A stretch of 40,282 nt of DNA from Saksenaea vasiformis B4078 (GCA_000697055.1 JNDT01002280.1:1-40282), one strand, 5' to 3'; counted from the stretch's first letter, positions 20,924 to 32,406 are shown. Notes: generated by a model not told the origin, from the letters alone. Made by a program: numbers and translations.

Positions 20924-22077
20924 TGTAGCGCGCCAATTTTTACTCTGTGGCAATCTTGCCTTTTTATTTTCTTTTATCTACAATATCGATTTTACTTTGT
21001 TCTTATTTTTGTTCTTTTTCAAGTGGATCAATAAAAGATGTCACCTTGACACAATATATCTTTCAAAGTTGTGTTACAACTTTGAAGTCCTCTAGGTTCT
21101 TATCATTAGGCTCATGGAATCCTATACAAACTGACATCCACTCTGACAACGGCACATGACCTCTGGTATCACCCCCAACAAGACCCCCAAACCTTATCCA
21201 AAGGCACATCCACTCGAAACCGCATACAATCGAAACCGCATACGATCCAAAGTACATACGATCCAAGATGCATATGATCCAAGATGCATATGATCCAAAG
21301 TGCATACGATCCAAAGTGCATATGATCCAAAGTGCATACGATCCAAAGTACATACGATTGAATCAATTACCTGTCATCATTATCCATTCGAGCCATGATA
21401 GACTAGATGATCATCCACTTAGCGAAATTATTTTCTATCGATCTATTTTGTATAAATACCCCTCCAATTCAATGAATAAAACATTAGGTTATAACAGCAT
21501 ATTCTCCTCTTGGTTATCTCAAGCCATCTCAAAAGGTCTTTTCCAAAGGTTTTTCTTTTATTTCTCAAACTGCCTTTTATTGCTCGCCTCCGTTGGTTAT
21601 TCTCAAGAAACCACCATTAACCCAAATCCATTGATTCCTTTTCTTTTCTTTTTATTTTATTCTCTGTCTGACAAGCGATGACAATTCCGCTGTCCTCTTT
21701 TTATTTCTCTTTTTATCTTTGACAAAACTCTTTGACGAAACTCTTTGATGAAACTCTTTGCCAATTCAAGGTAACCATATCAACGATCTTACTAACAGTC
21801 ATATTTTATTTTATCCAGATCTCCTTGGATATTGTCAATACCGACAATAGTTACTCTATTCAAACCTTTCTTTTTCTTTCTTCAAGCTTTACCACTTAAC
21901 CAAGTCTTGGTGTTCAACTTAAATCTACACCTGGTACTCACTCAATTCTGAACCTTTCTATCAATGAATATTACTCAACTGATACCTTTAACAACAATCA
22001 CTGTCATCCAGCTTACACTATGACAACACTTGGAACAATACTACCCATATACAGTAACCGAAAAATACAGCGTAACA
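20924..22077 (+). repeat. LTR family C, copy C4 (solo)
   Basis: 1154 bp, beginning TGTAGCGCGCC and ending CAGCGTAACA, with a 4-bp ACGT duplication at 20920-20923 and 22078-22081. It splits Ty3-E RT between KLTNV and VQNW. Inside are a 16-bp minisatellite (21214-21357), a TATA box (TGTATAAATACC near 21450) and AATAAA near 21475. No internal region or ORF; it is either a solo LTR or a non-coding element. Confidence 0.87.
21214..21357 (+). repeat. 16-bp minisatellite in the U3 of C4, nine units
   Basis: Nine tandem 16-bp units with consensus TCCAAAGTGCATACGA, the first two reading TCGAAACCGCATAC(A/G)A. They lie upstream of the TATA box, where promoter or enhancer sites would be expected. The protein-like frames over this array are an artefact of the repeat. 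Confidence 0.85.
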
Positions 22078-22081
22078 ACGT

Positions 22082-22221
22082 TGGTAAGTTTTCTTTTGTC
22101 CAAGAAAATGCCAGCAGCAGAGATGCAAAATCTCAATAAAAATACAGACTTTTGTACAAAATGACATTTGAGTAGATTAAGAATGAGATTGACATTGGTG
22201 AGTTTTTGTATAGCAGTCTGT
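22082..22221 (-). pseudogene. Ty3-E reverse transcriptase fragment between C4 and C2
   Basis: About 47 codons reading QTAIQKLTNVNLILN...KCHFVQKSVFLLRFCIS, the RT segment after the catalytic motif in Ty3 elements (Ty3-H: QAITALTQANLILNPQKCHF). It joins exactly to the flanking pieces once C4 and C2, with one copy of each 4-bp duplication, are removed. Confidence 0.85.
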
Positions 22222-22225
22222 ATAT

Positions 22226-23331
22226 TGTAGGATTCCATTTTTTTTATTATTTTATTTTCTTTAATTTTTTTCTTTTTACTTATTTTAGTTTTTTTTTTGT
22301 TATCTTTTTATTTTGTTACTTTTTTATTTCTATTTTATTCTTATCTTGAAACTACCAGTGTTAAATAAATGAAGATAAAGAAAAACAATAGAGAAAAAGA
22401 ATGAAGAACACTAAGATACAGCAACTGCCACTTCAGATTAAAAACCCCAAATTGCATGGTTTACACTCCCCACATTTGTGCTGCGTAGCAACACAGGAAG
22501 GTTCACAACGTAGCAATACAGGAGAGTTCATACTGTAGCAACATGGGTAAATCAGTAACAAGGCAACCCAGGAGAATTTAGTTTTAAGATAGATTTTTTT
22601 TTGTATCAATCAATTTTTGTATAATACCCCAACTTTTTGTTCAATAAATCAATAGGTTAAAACAGTATCTTTCTCTTGGTTTTTCTCAAGTACTCAAAAA
22701 GGTCTTTTTTAAAGGTTTTCTTTTATTTTTCAAACTGCCTTTCTTTATCTGCTCTGCCTCCATTGGTTATTCTCAAGAAACTACTGTTAACTAGAATTTA
22801 TTGATTCTTTTTCTTTTTCTTTTCTTTTTATTTTTTTTACTCTTTTTCCTGACAAGCAATGACAATTCTGCTGTCTTCCTTTTTTATTTTATCTTTTCTT
22901 ATATTTCTTTTCTTACTGAATCTCTTTTATTCCTTCTGATCCAACCTGCTGATCACTCAAAGAATACTGTTTTTTTTATCTCTATTTGATACCCATATTT
23001 GACAGATCCAACATGAGATCATAGATAATCATACAAACGATTTAACTAATGAATCAGATTCTTTTATCAAACAAGAACTCTTTCAACCTTGTCTTTATCA
23101 ACAACCTCTTTTTTTTTTCTTTTCTTTCATTTATCTTCATTGATAAATACTCCAAGTCTTGGTGTCCAACTCAAATCTACACCTGGTGCTCACTAACATT
23201 GAACTAAATTCCACAAAACTGAACTCTTATTTAAACTAAACTTTTATTTATTCTTATTTTCTTATCATTGCTTCTGTCATATCACTGAAGTCTACCTAAG
23301 AACTTAACTACCCAAAATTTCCAGCATAACA
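22226..23331 (+). repeat. LTR family C, copy C2 (solo)
   Basis: 1106 bp, beginning TGTAGGATTCC and ending CAGCATAACA, with a 4-bp ATAT duplication at 22222-22225 and 23332-23335. Alignable over most of its length to C4, and in reverse to C3 and C1. About four 25-bp units (GTAGCAACACAGGAAGGTTCACAAC type) lie at 22485-22580, upstream of the promoter-like TATAATACCCC and AATAAA. Confidence 0.85.
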
Positions 23332-23335
23332 ATAT

Positions 23336-23568
23336 ACATAAGATGATCAGTTATGTTGGCAGAGTGTATGATGATGTCATCTACAAATGTTTGCACATAC
23401 AGCATGTCTTGGGAAGATAAGAGCCATAACACGCTGAAATTTGGCAAATAGAGGTTTGAGATCAAAGGGGCATCCTTGAAACATATATTGCAGACTATTA
23501 TGAATAACGGTGGTCTTATGTTGGTCATTCTCATAGATCTGAAAGCAGTGAAATGTGCTCTTGAAATC
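23336..23568 (-). pseudogene. Ty3-E reverse transcriptase fragment with the catalytic FVDD
   Basis: It encodes ILDFKSTFHCFQIYENDQHKT, the FQGCPFDLKPLFAKFQRVM region and FVDDIIIHS with the catalytic aspartates, then DHLMYI at the C2 junction. A small frame change lies near 23420. The solo LTR F separates it from the N-terminal RT part. Confidence 0.83.
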
Positions 23569-23573
23569 AAGTA

Positions 23574-23965
23574 TGTAATATATGGAGTATTTGCTATCAT
23601 GTTTTCTGTACAAAATTACTATGCACAGCTGTATGCAGCTATATAGAGATTATTATATTTTAATTTTACTTTGACATAGAGATCTACATGCATGAATATG
23701 CAGTCATGATAATCAGAGCAGAAGGACAATCATGTCTATCATCACTCTAAACAAACATGACATTTAATCTATCTTAACAAAAGCTCTTATTCAACATGTA
23801 CTGCTGATCACTGTTATTTTTATTATTGTAGAAGAGCCAGTAAAAAGATATATAAGCTGAGTTGATTAATATACAATAAAGAATATAATACAAGTCTCAA
23901 AGAATTTATCTGTCTGATTCTTTTTATTGATTTTTTTCTACAAACCTTTCAATTTCTATATCACA
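23574..23965 (+). repeat. Solo LTR F in Ty3-E reverse transcriptase
   Basis: 392 bp, TGTAATATATGG...TATATCACA, with TATA-like ATATATAAGC near 23850 and AATAAAG near 23877. The flanking 5-bp duplications are aagta (23569-23573) and gagtg (23966-23970), each one transition from an ancestral aagtg, which is the sequence needed to rejoin the RT frame (TTL-DF). The family is not otherwise seen in the window. Confidence 0.7.
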
Positions 23966-23970
23966 GAGTG

Positions 23971-25846
23971 TAGTAAATACAGTAGATCCTTTAAGTGAAT
24001 GGAAGATGTCCTGAATTCATGGCAGAGGATACTTGTCATCAGGTAGAAGGCGATTAATATGGCGTAGATCAAGGCATGGTCTTTTGCCTATTTTGTTACC
24101 ATGAACATCTTTTTTATCTGCCAATGTCAATGGACTGTTCCAGGAAATATTGACAGGTATGCATACAATGGTACCATCAGCTAGCCAAGTGGTAACAGCT
24201 TCATCAATAACAGGTTGTAATTTGAATAGAATTGGATACTGTCATTGATAGGTAGAAGCTCTCTCAGCTGTAGTAAGATGGACAATTGATTCAGGTACAG
24301 TGCAGAAGGAAGTTTTGAGGATGGCTGCATTTGCCTTGATGAAAGGTTGAATTGCTTTCATAAATTTTTCATGCATATCTGGAGTTCCAACAGGAGAATC
24401 ATTGGGTTCAAGTATGTCAGTTTGGTTAGTATCAGTGGAAGTTTGTTCTTGATCATTCCACTTGACAGCGATACCCATCAGAGCTATTTCTAATTTTGGC
24501 AAGAGATCATAGCCCAAAATTACATCAGTTCCTTCTTGCAGTTTCATTACTTTGAAAGCATGTGTGACAGTATGCTTGTTATGCTGAACTTTTAAAGGCT
24601 TAGTGATACCTATACATATAGTATCATGACCATGGCCAGCGAAATGTATTTGTCCTTTAATGGAGATAATATCTCAAGACTTTTTATTTTCTTTTAATCA
24701 TTCTATGCTAATAGCTCAAAATTCCACGCCAGTATCTACCAATCCTTGAAGATGTTCATCCTGTATAATGATAGGAGCATGAAGTAAGTAAGGATTTTTA
24801 TGTAGTAGAATATTTTGCCCAAAAAGGCATTTGTCCTGATACATACATATAGACTCGAGTTTCAATTTGTCCATGGAATCAGTGAGGTATTCAATGGCGT
24901 CATCAGCTGGATGGTTGTTGATGGCAAGTGTGGTATGAGAGACTGCATTTAACCATAAATTTGTTACCTGGTTTGCCTTTTTCACTTTTGCATCCCAGTA
25001 CTCTTGACAACAATGACCAGGTACATATTTCTAGCTACAGTACATGCAATTGTTTTCACATTTGGTTGCCTCAGGAGTTTCTTGCTTCTTCTTCTTGCAT
25101 TCTTCCATGGAATGGTGTACCTTTGATCCATGGTAAGTACAACCAACAGCAACATGTTTGTGACCTTTGGAAGCAGAAAAAGACAAATCAGACCAGGTGT
25201 CATTTAGACATCAACAAGTAACAGAACGAGATACAGAGTCATCTGTCAGTTGGTAATAAGTGCGTTTTTAGACAGAGACTGCAAGAGCAACCTCTTCAAC
25301 ACTCTGTGGAAGCTTTTTGCCATGGCGACCATGCCAGGTGACCTGTATATTTTTACAGATGTGAGGAAGCAGAGAAAATAGAAATCAGAAAGCAAGACCT
25401 TCATTGTCAATGGTACTACCCTTGTAATAGGCTTTTTGGAAACAAGTACTATAATTAAGAATGGTTTTTTGACATTCCATTACCATGGAATAAGCCTTGG
25501 TAGCCATGGCAATCATTCTGTTAAGAGACTCAAACTGTTGTATGAAGATTTTGCATGCTTCAGACTAGGTAAGTTTTCAGTTGGCCAAATGGTTTTCAAA
25601 CCATGCATCATGATCATGGTGAAGGGCAAGAGCAAGTCATTTTTTCCAACTGCTGTCAAGGTCAGCATTCAGAGCATGGAGAACCTTTTGAAACATATGC
25701 AAGAAATATTCAACAGAATCAAATACCTCTTTTTCAGGTTTCCAAATGGTAGAATCAGCAATTTGGAAGCAAGGTATGTCTCAGTAAAAAATACAAGGTA
25801 CAACAAAATGAGTAGTATAGACACTGTCAGATTTTTTGAATCTTTA
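23971..25846 (-). pseudogene. Ty3-E gag C-terminus, protease and RT N-terminus
   Basis: From the Ty3-H insertion downward the minus strand gives the Gag body (near 25700-25300, with frame changes), a C-x2-C-x7-H-x-C knuckle (CMYCS...GHCC), an LVDTGVEF protease motif near 24735, GYDLLPKLEI, and the RT start (NSPLTLADKK, CLDLRHINRLLPDDKYPLP). Several TAG/TAA/TGA codons and small indels interrupt it. The protein closely parallels Ty3-H, the best local reference for reading it. Confidence 0.82.
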
Positions 25847-25851
25847 ATTAG

Positions 25852-26148
25852 TGTCGTATTCTACATACAGAATGACTAAATCATATCATGACATCTACAG
25901 ATAAACCTCACAGATGAGAAACTGGATAAATAATGATTAAGCTGAAGTACAAATCATATCAGGATCCAATATCTGATTGTACCTGAAACCTCTTTAACAT
26001 TGATCATTGGTTTATCATTGTAAAATTTTTATTTCTCAAGAACACTGCCACTGTTATAAAAGCTCTCTGTAAAACAATAATAAACAATCATCTAAGAGTC
26101 TCAACATATTCCCATTGTTATCCATCTCTCAATTAACCAAATTTCACA
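25852..26148 (+). repeat. Ty3-H 5' LTR
   Basis: 297 bp, TGTCGTATTC...TTTCACA. It contains a TATA box (GTTATAAAAGC, near 26055) and AATAAAC near 26080. It is followed by TTTTTTACATTGAATTC instead of a TGG-starting primer site. Confidence 0.93.
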
Positions 26149-26193
26149 TTTTTTACATTGAATTCTCCCATTTTTTCCATTTTATCTGTCAAT

Positions 26194-29100
26194 ATGTCTG
26201 CTCCTACTTCTGCTCCCATTGCTGCTTCTATCCCTGTTACTACATTCAATGGTAATGCCAAAGCCGCCATTCCAGAGTATGATTCCAGCAGTAAAAGCCA
26301 AGTTTCAGCGTCCTCCATGGAAGAAATTAAACTTACCAGTGCTGCCTCCTCGCAGCATATTGATCCCAAAGACCACCTACAACAAACGATCAAGCATTAT
26401 AAAAAGAAGCTCGGAAAGCTGGTTGTTCTGTATAACCAATGTTTACCATCTGCCTCGTCTGATATCCTCAAGGTGCAACAGGCTGATATCAGCAAGACCC
26501 GAATTACATTGAACAAGTTCCAGGCTACTTATCATTCTCTATATCCAGAAGAAAGACAAGTCCAGCCAGTGCAAGCACAGAGTGGTTCCGATACCACCAA
26601 GGTCACTGCTAACAAAATGACAGCCAAGGACATCCCTCTATTCCAGATCAAAGGCTCCCGCAAATGGAACTCAGCCAAGGATACTTATCAGAGTGTTGAT
26701 CACTTCTTGGACCACTTCAAGATGATCCTCGATGCAAATGGTGTCAACACAGAAGAAGACTGGGGTCACTGGCTACCTGTAGCTTTTCTTCATGATCTTG
26801 GTAGCTGGTACAAGAGTAAGTTGGCTGGCAAGACATTCTTGTAGTCCAAAGCGAGCAAGATTATCAAAAAAGGTTCAAAACAGTAGACAGCAGGATGGAC
26901 AAGGTAACTGAGGTACACATGATGCAAATGATGAAGGACGAGTCCATCATTGAGTATGGCAACCAGTTCATCAATGCTTGCCAAGAAGGTGGACTCAAGG
27001 ACAATGAAGGCATGGCCACTCGATTCATGCACTCCCTCTATTCTGAGATCCAGAAGAACGTCCGTATTGCCTGGAATGCCCGGTACAGCAGAAGACTACC
27101 ACAAACAATTGAGAGCATACTTGATGTCGCCGCCCAAGTCTCCCTCAGCAAACGTGCCTGTCAATCAGACCATGAGTCTTTTGCTTGTGAGTCAAAGGCA
27201 TCAAAGAAGGAGTGCAAATTCTGGTGCCCTCACCACAAGAAGCATGTAAGTCACCAACCCGCAGAGTGTCACCTGGCCAAAGGTGAATCCGAGATGTCAA
27301 CAACTGAAAAACGTTATAAAAAGGGTCAATGCATCCACTGCAGTATTAAGTGGTTCAAGGGACATACGTGCGAGGAATACTGCAAGGCAAAAGCGGAAAC
27401 CAAGGAGCACCAACGTTTGACCTCTGACAAACACGTCAACATCATCCAGCCTGCCAATACAGGTGCACCTGACCATCCTGCTGACATAGTCATGGATGAG
27501 ATCGATGCAGATCAAGAATCTGCTTTCCAAGCGTCAGGTAAGCGATTGGGCAATACCCAGCTGAATGATAATCCATTCTTACAAAAATCTCCTATTTTAA
27601 TACAGAATAAGCAGTTCCTCGGGCTCATAGACACGGGAGCAGATATTTCTGTCATCAGTAGAAAGATTTGTATAGATAATAAATGGAGGTTTACTGCTAT
27701 TTCAGGAAAGATCCATTACGCAGGTCAAAGTCATTCAGTAAATCGCATTGGTATTACCATGCCACTTGAGCTTAAATATAACAAATGTACAATCACGCAT
27801 CAATTTGAGGTTATGGACCTAGCCGATCACAATGAGGTCATCTTGGATTATGATCTACTTCCGAAATTGGGTATCACTTTGCTTGGTGTCACTACCAAAT
27901 GGGATGATCAGGTTGAAACGAGCTCCACAGATCCATCTGCTTATGATGGCCATAAGAGTCTTAAGCCTAATGAATCTCCCACTGGCTCTGACAAAGAACA
28001 AAATGCATTTCACTATGCTATCCAACCATTCTTGCAAGCAAATGCAAATGTCTCTAAATCGTCATTCTGCAATATTCCCGAATCCATGATTGAGCTTCTG
28101 ACACCTGAAGGCATTACTTCTTGTCAACGCCAATATCTGATACCATATGCATTGCGACCTGTCGTGGATGCAGCTGTCAAAAAATGGTTGGATGATGGCA
28201 TTATTGTTCCAGCTTCCATCAACAGCTCATGGAACAGCCCTCTGACGTTAGCTGACAAGAAAGATGCTTATGGCAATAAAACAGGTAAAAGACCATGTTT
28301 AGATCTACGGCACATCAACTGTCACTTGCCTGATGACAAGTATTCCTTACCTACAATTAGGGAAATCTTCCATGCATTAGGTAGTTCAAAAGTCTTCACC
28401 ACATTAGACTTAACCAACGCCTTTCATCGTTTTCAGATCCATGAAAAGGATCGCCATAAAACAACATTCACACATAACTATCGTCAGTATATGTTCCATG
28501 GATGTCCTTTCAGTCTAAAGCCAATTTCTTCCAAATTCCAACGAGTGATGCACATAATCTTCAAAGATATGCCTTTTGTACACACCTTTGTTGACGACAT
28601 TGTCATCTTCTCTACAGATATGGCTGAATATGCTGATCATGTTCAACAGGCCATTACTGCTTTAACACAAGCCAACTTAATACTGAACCCTCAAAAGTGC
28701 CACTTTGCACAAAAATCAGTTTACTTGTTAGGCTTCTGCATCTCCAATCAGGGCATTTCCCTCGATCCTCACAAAGTTACAAACGCCTTAGAGTGGCCTA
28801 TACCACAAACAGATAAAGATATCCAACGCTTTATGGGTATCATCAATTACTTCCATGAACATGTTCCACGCATGTCCACCATTAGTACTCCACTTGACGC
28901 CCTATGCAATGCCAGTTCATTGAAAGGCTTGTGGACTTCACAGCACACCAAATGTTTAAATGAGCTCAAACACGCTCTTGCGCAGGATGTCTTACTACAC
29001 TATCCTGACTTTAATGAAAAATTCTATGTAGCCACAGATGCCTCCAACTACAGCATTGGCGCTGCACTTTTCCAAAAGCCTCACAGCAAAGAACATTACA

Positions 29101-30869
29101 TCTCATTCATGGCCAGATCTCTGAGTCCACCAGAGTGTAACTATTCAACTATGAAACGTGAACTTCTGGATATCATCTTCACCCTCAAGAAGTTTCATCC
29201 ATTCCTTTGGGGTCGTCCATTCACCCTCTATACCGATCATAAGGCTTTGACGTACATTCATATGCAAAAACTCGCCAATCCAATGATGCTGACATGGTTC
29301 AACACTCTCCTCGATTACAACTTCGATGTTGTTCATCTTCCCAGTCTAGATAACATTCTTCCTGATCAATTATCACGCTTGTTCACCCCTGTTGAACAGC
29401 TGGAGGGGGGTAATACCACTGCAGTTCAAAAAGCTTACAAAACTGGTGTTTCTTCTGATAAGAATGGCGTGAAACTCTTCCGAGTTCATGTTAGATCCAC
29501 TCCAGTTGATACAATGGCTCCTCCTGATGACAAACGACGCAATGAGCTACAAAACGCCCATTTAGCAACTGGACATACAGGTGCCGAGCACATTGTCTGA
29601 TACCTCAACAAACAGAGTATTCATTGGAACAATATACTCCAGGACGCTGTTGAGTTCGTCAAAGGCTGTATAGACTGCCAAAAATATAACATCACTCAGA
29701 AGGGCTACAATCCTCTGAGACCTATCTATGCTTACATCCCTGGAGATCACTGGGCTGTAGATCTGGCTACGTTTAACAAAACAACTACATCAGGCAACAA
29801 CTACCTCCTCATAATGGTAGATATATGCATACGATTCTGTATCTTATGTGCAATTCCAAATAAGTAATCCAATACACTCGTGAAAGCATTTGTTCAAATC
29901 TTCTGTGACTTCGGCATACCTCATGTCATCCAATCTGATAATGGCACCGAGTTCAAAAATAGCTTCATGAGAAAGCTCATCAATAGTCTAGGCATTGATC
30001 ACAGACTCACTATGCCTTATCATCCTTGTGCAAACGGTGTAGCTGAACGTTGGGTGCAATCTGCTATACAGGTCATCCATAAAAAGATCAAAGGCGCTGC
30101 AAATGACTGGGACTACTACGTTCCTAGTACTCAATTGGAGTTAAATATGCGTGTCTCGAAACGTTTGAACACTCCTCCATTTTCGCTTATGTTTGCTTGT
30201 AACATGAATGAGTTCCATGATTATCATCCTGAGGACTCTACACCTGTTAAACCTATGTCTCATGAACATCTGGTTAAACGCTTGGAACACATGCAAAACA
30301 TAGTGTTTCCAGCATTGCAGGAAAAGATGCAAGCATATATCAACGCGATGAAAAACAAGTTTGATGCAAAACACAAACTCGTTGACTTTCCTGAAAAAAG
30401 CCACGTCATGGTTAAGGTTCAATCACGCAGTAGCAAGCTTGCTCCCGCCTATGAAGGCCCTTACACTGTGTTACGTAAAACAGAAGGCGGCTCATACATC
30501 CTACAGGATGAAATGGGTTCTTTAATGCCCAGAGATTTCTCTCCATCTGAACTTAAACTTATTTTGCACGATGATATTGTGCCAGCTGAAGATCTCTATG
30601 AACTTCAGGCAATCCTCAACCATCGTGGTGAAATAGGAAAACGTAAGTATCTTGTCAGATGGAAAGGTTATGGACTTGAAGACGATTCATGGCTTAAACC
30701 TGATGATTTCACTGATCCTGATTTCATCATACAATACTGGAATCGTCTCAGAAAAACCAGTAAAGACAAACCAGAGGAGACTGATACTTCCACAAACAAA
30801 ACACAGAAGCGCAAAGCTAATGCTGCCAACAAAACTGAACCTAGATGCAGTAAACGCTCCAAGACTTAA
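26194..30869 (+). pseudogene. Ty3-H gag-pol polyprotein, broken
   Basis: Gag starts at ATG 26194. A TAG at 26842-26844 and a frame change at an A6 run (about 26865) separate it from the long frame 26895-29600. That frame holds the rest of Gag, a C-x2-C-x7-H-x-C knuckle (CIHCSIKWFKGHTC), a protease (LIDTGAD, near 27630), RT (FVDDIVIFS, near 28590) and RNase H (ATDASNYSIG, YTDHKALTY). The integrase follows with its zinc finger (HLATGHTGAEH...CIDCQ), interrupted by TGA 29598-29600 and TAA 29866-29868, then the core (WAVDLA, QSDNGTEF, NGVAERWVQ). A chromodomain (ELQAILNHRG...WKGYGLEDDSW) and a basic tail end the protein. All catalytic motifs are kept. Confidence 0.92.
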
Positions 30870-31109
30870 TTTTCAAAATCCCGCTTCTAATTATCTATTC
30901 ACCTTAATTGCGACTAATGCAATCCATCTTCCATACTGCCAATACTTCCTTAAGATGCAAATGCAGTTCGATCATCAAATTGATTATTCATATCATCGTT
31001 TCACAGCTGCTTTAGGATCTTTTCCTTATATTTTTCCCACAGGGTTTTTTGAAGGTTTTTATCAATCCTGACATTATTCAAATGGTTGCTTCAACCTGGT
31101 AGGGGGTAA

Positions 31110-31406
31110 TGTCATATTCTACATACAGAATGACTAAATCATATTATGACATCTACAGATAAACCTCACAGATGAGAAACCAGATAAATAATAATTAAGC
31201 TGAAGTACAAATCATATCAGGATCCAATACTCGATTGTACCTGAAACCTCTTTAACATTGATCATTAGTTTATCATTGTAAAATTTTTATTTCTCAAGAA
31301 TACTGCCACTGTTATAAAAGCTCCCTGTAAAACAATAATAAACAATCATCTAAGAGTCTCAACATATTCCCATTGTTATCCATCTCTCAATTAACTAAAT
31401 TTCACA
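31110..31406 (+). repeat. Ty3-H 3' LTR
   Basis: 297 bp, the same length as the 5' LTR. By eye about 12 positions differ and all are transitions. It starts directly after AGGGGGTAA. Confidence 0.93.
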
Positions 31407-31411
31407 ATTAG

Positions 31412-31850
31412 AACTAACTGCAGATGTATTTTCCTGATATTCCTGGCTGTAAACATCTTAGAAAGTTTTTAGAGTAGTTTTGGTCTTGACAATATTATGA
31501 TAGATAGTCTTCAATTGGTCAGGACTGGCGGCAAGCAATGCTTCTTAATAATCTATAAGCAGCTTGTCTAGTTTCCTTTTGTAATGGCCAATCATGGAAA
31601 GAATACAGGTTTGTAAGCTTGCATGTCAGAAAAATGATGCATTCTGGACCATAGGTAGGAAATTATGAGTGGTACTATCTTTGTCAGATGATTCTATTAT
31701 ATTCTCTTTCTCAGAAGACATTACAACATCCTCCATTAATTCAGACAGAATGGAAGAACTGTCAATGGCATCCAAAGTAGACTCAGTCTCAGTAGTGGTA
31801 GGAACTAGAGAGTTATTCAGAGTGGGAGAGTTGGTAGCATTGGTAGACAT
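31412..31850 (-). pseudogene. Ty3-E gag N-terminus
   Basis: It starts at ATG 31850, 25 bp inside the 5' LTR. The protein is Ser/Thr/Glu-rich, then has a helical stretch (IGHYKRKLDKLL, YHNIVKTKTTLK) that matches the Gag of Ty3-H (IKHYKKKLGKLV, ISKTRITLNK). A stop after about 74 codons and others downstream break it. The frame continues on the other side of Ty3-H at 25846. Confidence 0.78.
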
Positions 31851-31875
31851 GGAGTAGAGAATTTAAAGTAAAAAA

Positions 31876-32406
31876 TAAAGAATTAGTAAGAGAGGAAACA
31901 ATAAAAAAATACTTTGAGACTCTTGGTAGAGGTTTATTTAGAAGTAAAGATGATGATTATAGATATCTACCAGCATTATTTATACTGTTCAAATGCTTAT
32001 TGAGTATCTTAATAATTAGAAGATGTGTAAGCTCTGAGTAATTATCATAGATCAATGATGATTCATAATTATTAATGTCAAGTCAAAGAGTTGTCATCTA
32101 GCTGAGTCTGAATAATAATCTTATTATTCAGAGACAGAGATGTCTGACTAATTACTATGTCTATGCTAAGATCATAATCATTATAATTGTCTTGTTGTAC
32201 TAATTAAAAGATAGGAGATGTCAGAGAGTATCTTAAGATCATGACAGAATCCTATTATCTTCAGATTGTAGCTATCCATTGTTAGATGTCTGAATAGATC
32301 AGGTTTATTTGTGGATGAAGTGCCTATGATATGAGAAACTCAATAAAGATCATTTAGACTTAGTAGATAAAATATGTATAATGATAATGATATGTCAAAT
32401 ATGACA
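31876..32406 (-). repeat. Ty3-E 5' LTR
   Basis: 531 bp. On the minus strand it begins TGTCATATTTGACATATC (32406) and ends CTTTA, a decayed CA, since the 3' LTR copy ends CTTCA. A TATA-like GTATAAATAATG lies on the minus strand. It is followed by TTTTTTACTTTAAATTC, near-identical to the post-LTR sequence of Ty3-H. The outer flank gaaag matches the duplication at 16423. Confidence 0.9.

Larger units (their letters stand above)
25852..31406 (+). mobile_element. Ty3-H chromodomain LTR retrotransposon, full length
   Basis: 5555 bp, with LTRs of 297 bp each and a perfect 5-bp target duplication attag (25847-25851 and 31407-31411). It lies in opposite orientation within the gag of Ty3-E. A polypurine tract (AGGGGG, 31101-31106) precedes the 3' LTR. 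This is the most complete element in the window, but its reading frame carries several lesions. Confidence 0.93.
16428..32406 (-). mobile_element. Ty3-E chromodomain LTR retrotransposon with five nested insertions
   Basis: LTR halves at 16428-16695 plus 18238-18489 (3' LTR) and 31876-32406 (5' LTR) bound one minus-strand element of 15979 bp, of which more than half is inserted DNA. The target duplication gaaag is perfect (16423-16427 and 32407-32411), and hAT-2 coding sequence resumes on both sides. Insertions inside are C3 (16696-18233), C4 (20924-22077), C2 (22226-23331), solo LTR F (23574-23965) and Ty3-H (25852-31406). Removing them gives an almost continuous gag-pol order, described in separate entries. 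Confidence 0.9.

Noticed and set aside
21063..21366. Minus-strand open frames rich in repeated YALWI/CTLDRM-like residues
   Set aside because: They are translations of the 16-bp minisatellite in LTR C4; similar repeats appear in more than one frame because 16 is not a multiple of 3.
22485..22580. 25-bp direct repeats as a CRISPR-like array
   Set aside because: Units are contiguous with no spacers, degenerate and located in an LTR U3 of a eukaryotic retroelement.
26055..26165. Tf1-like self-priming, with the TGTAAAA after the TATA box pairing to the TTTTTTACA site
   Set aside because: The pairing exists in Ty3-H but has no counterpart in Ty3-D or Ty3-E, so it is not supported as a shared mechanism; only the site itself is reported.
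26840..26900. Programmed -1 frameshift at the A6 run in Ty3-H
   Set aside because: The break lies inside Gag, upstream of the zinc knuckle, not at the gag-pol border, and the A-run is not phased as a slippery heptamer. An indel is more likely.
27201..27400. Novel zinc knuckle C-x2-C-x7-H-x-C in Gag
   Set aside because: The same spacing is known in many Ty3-type elements (CFRC...SPGHRC pattern), so it is not new.
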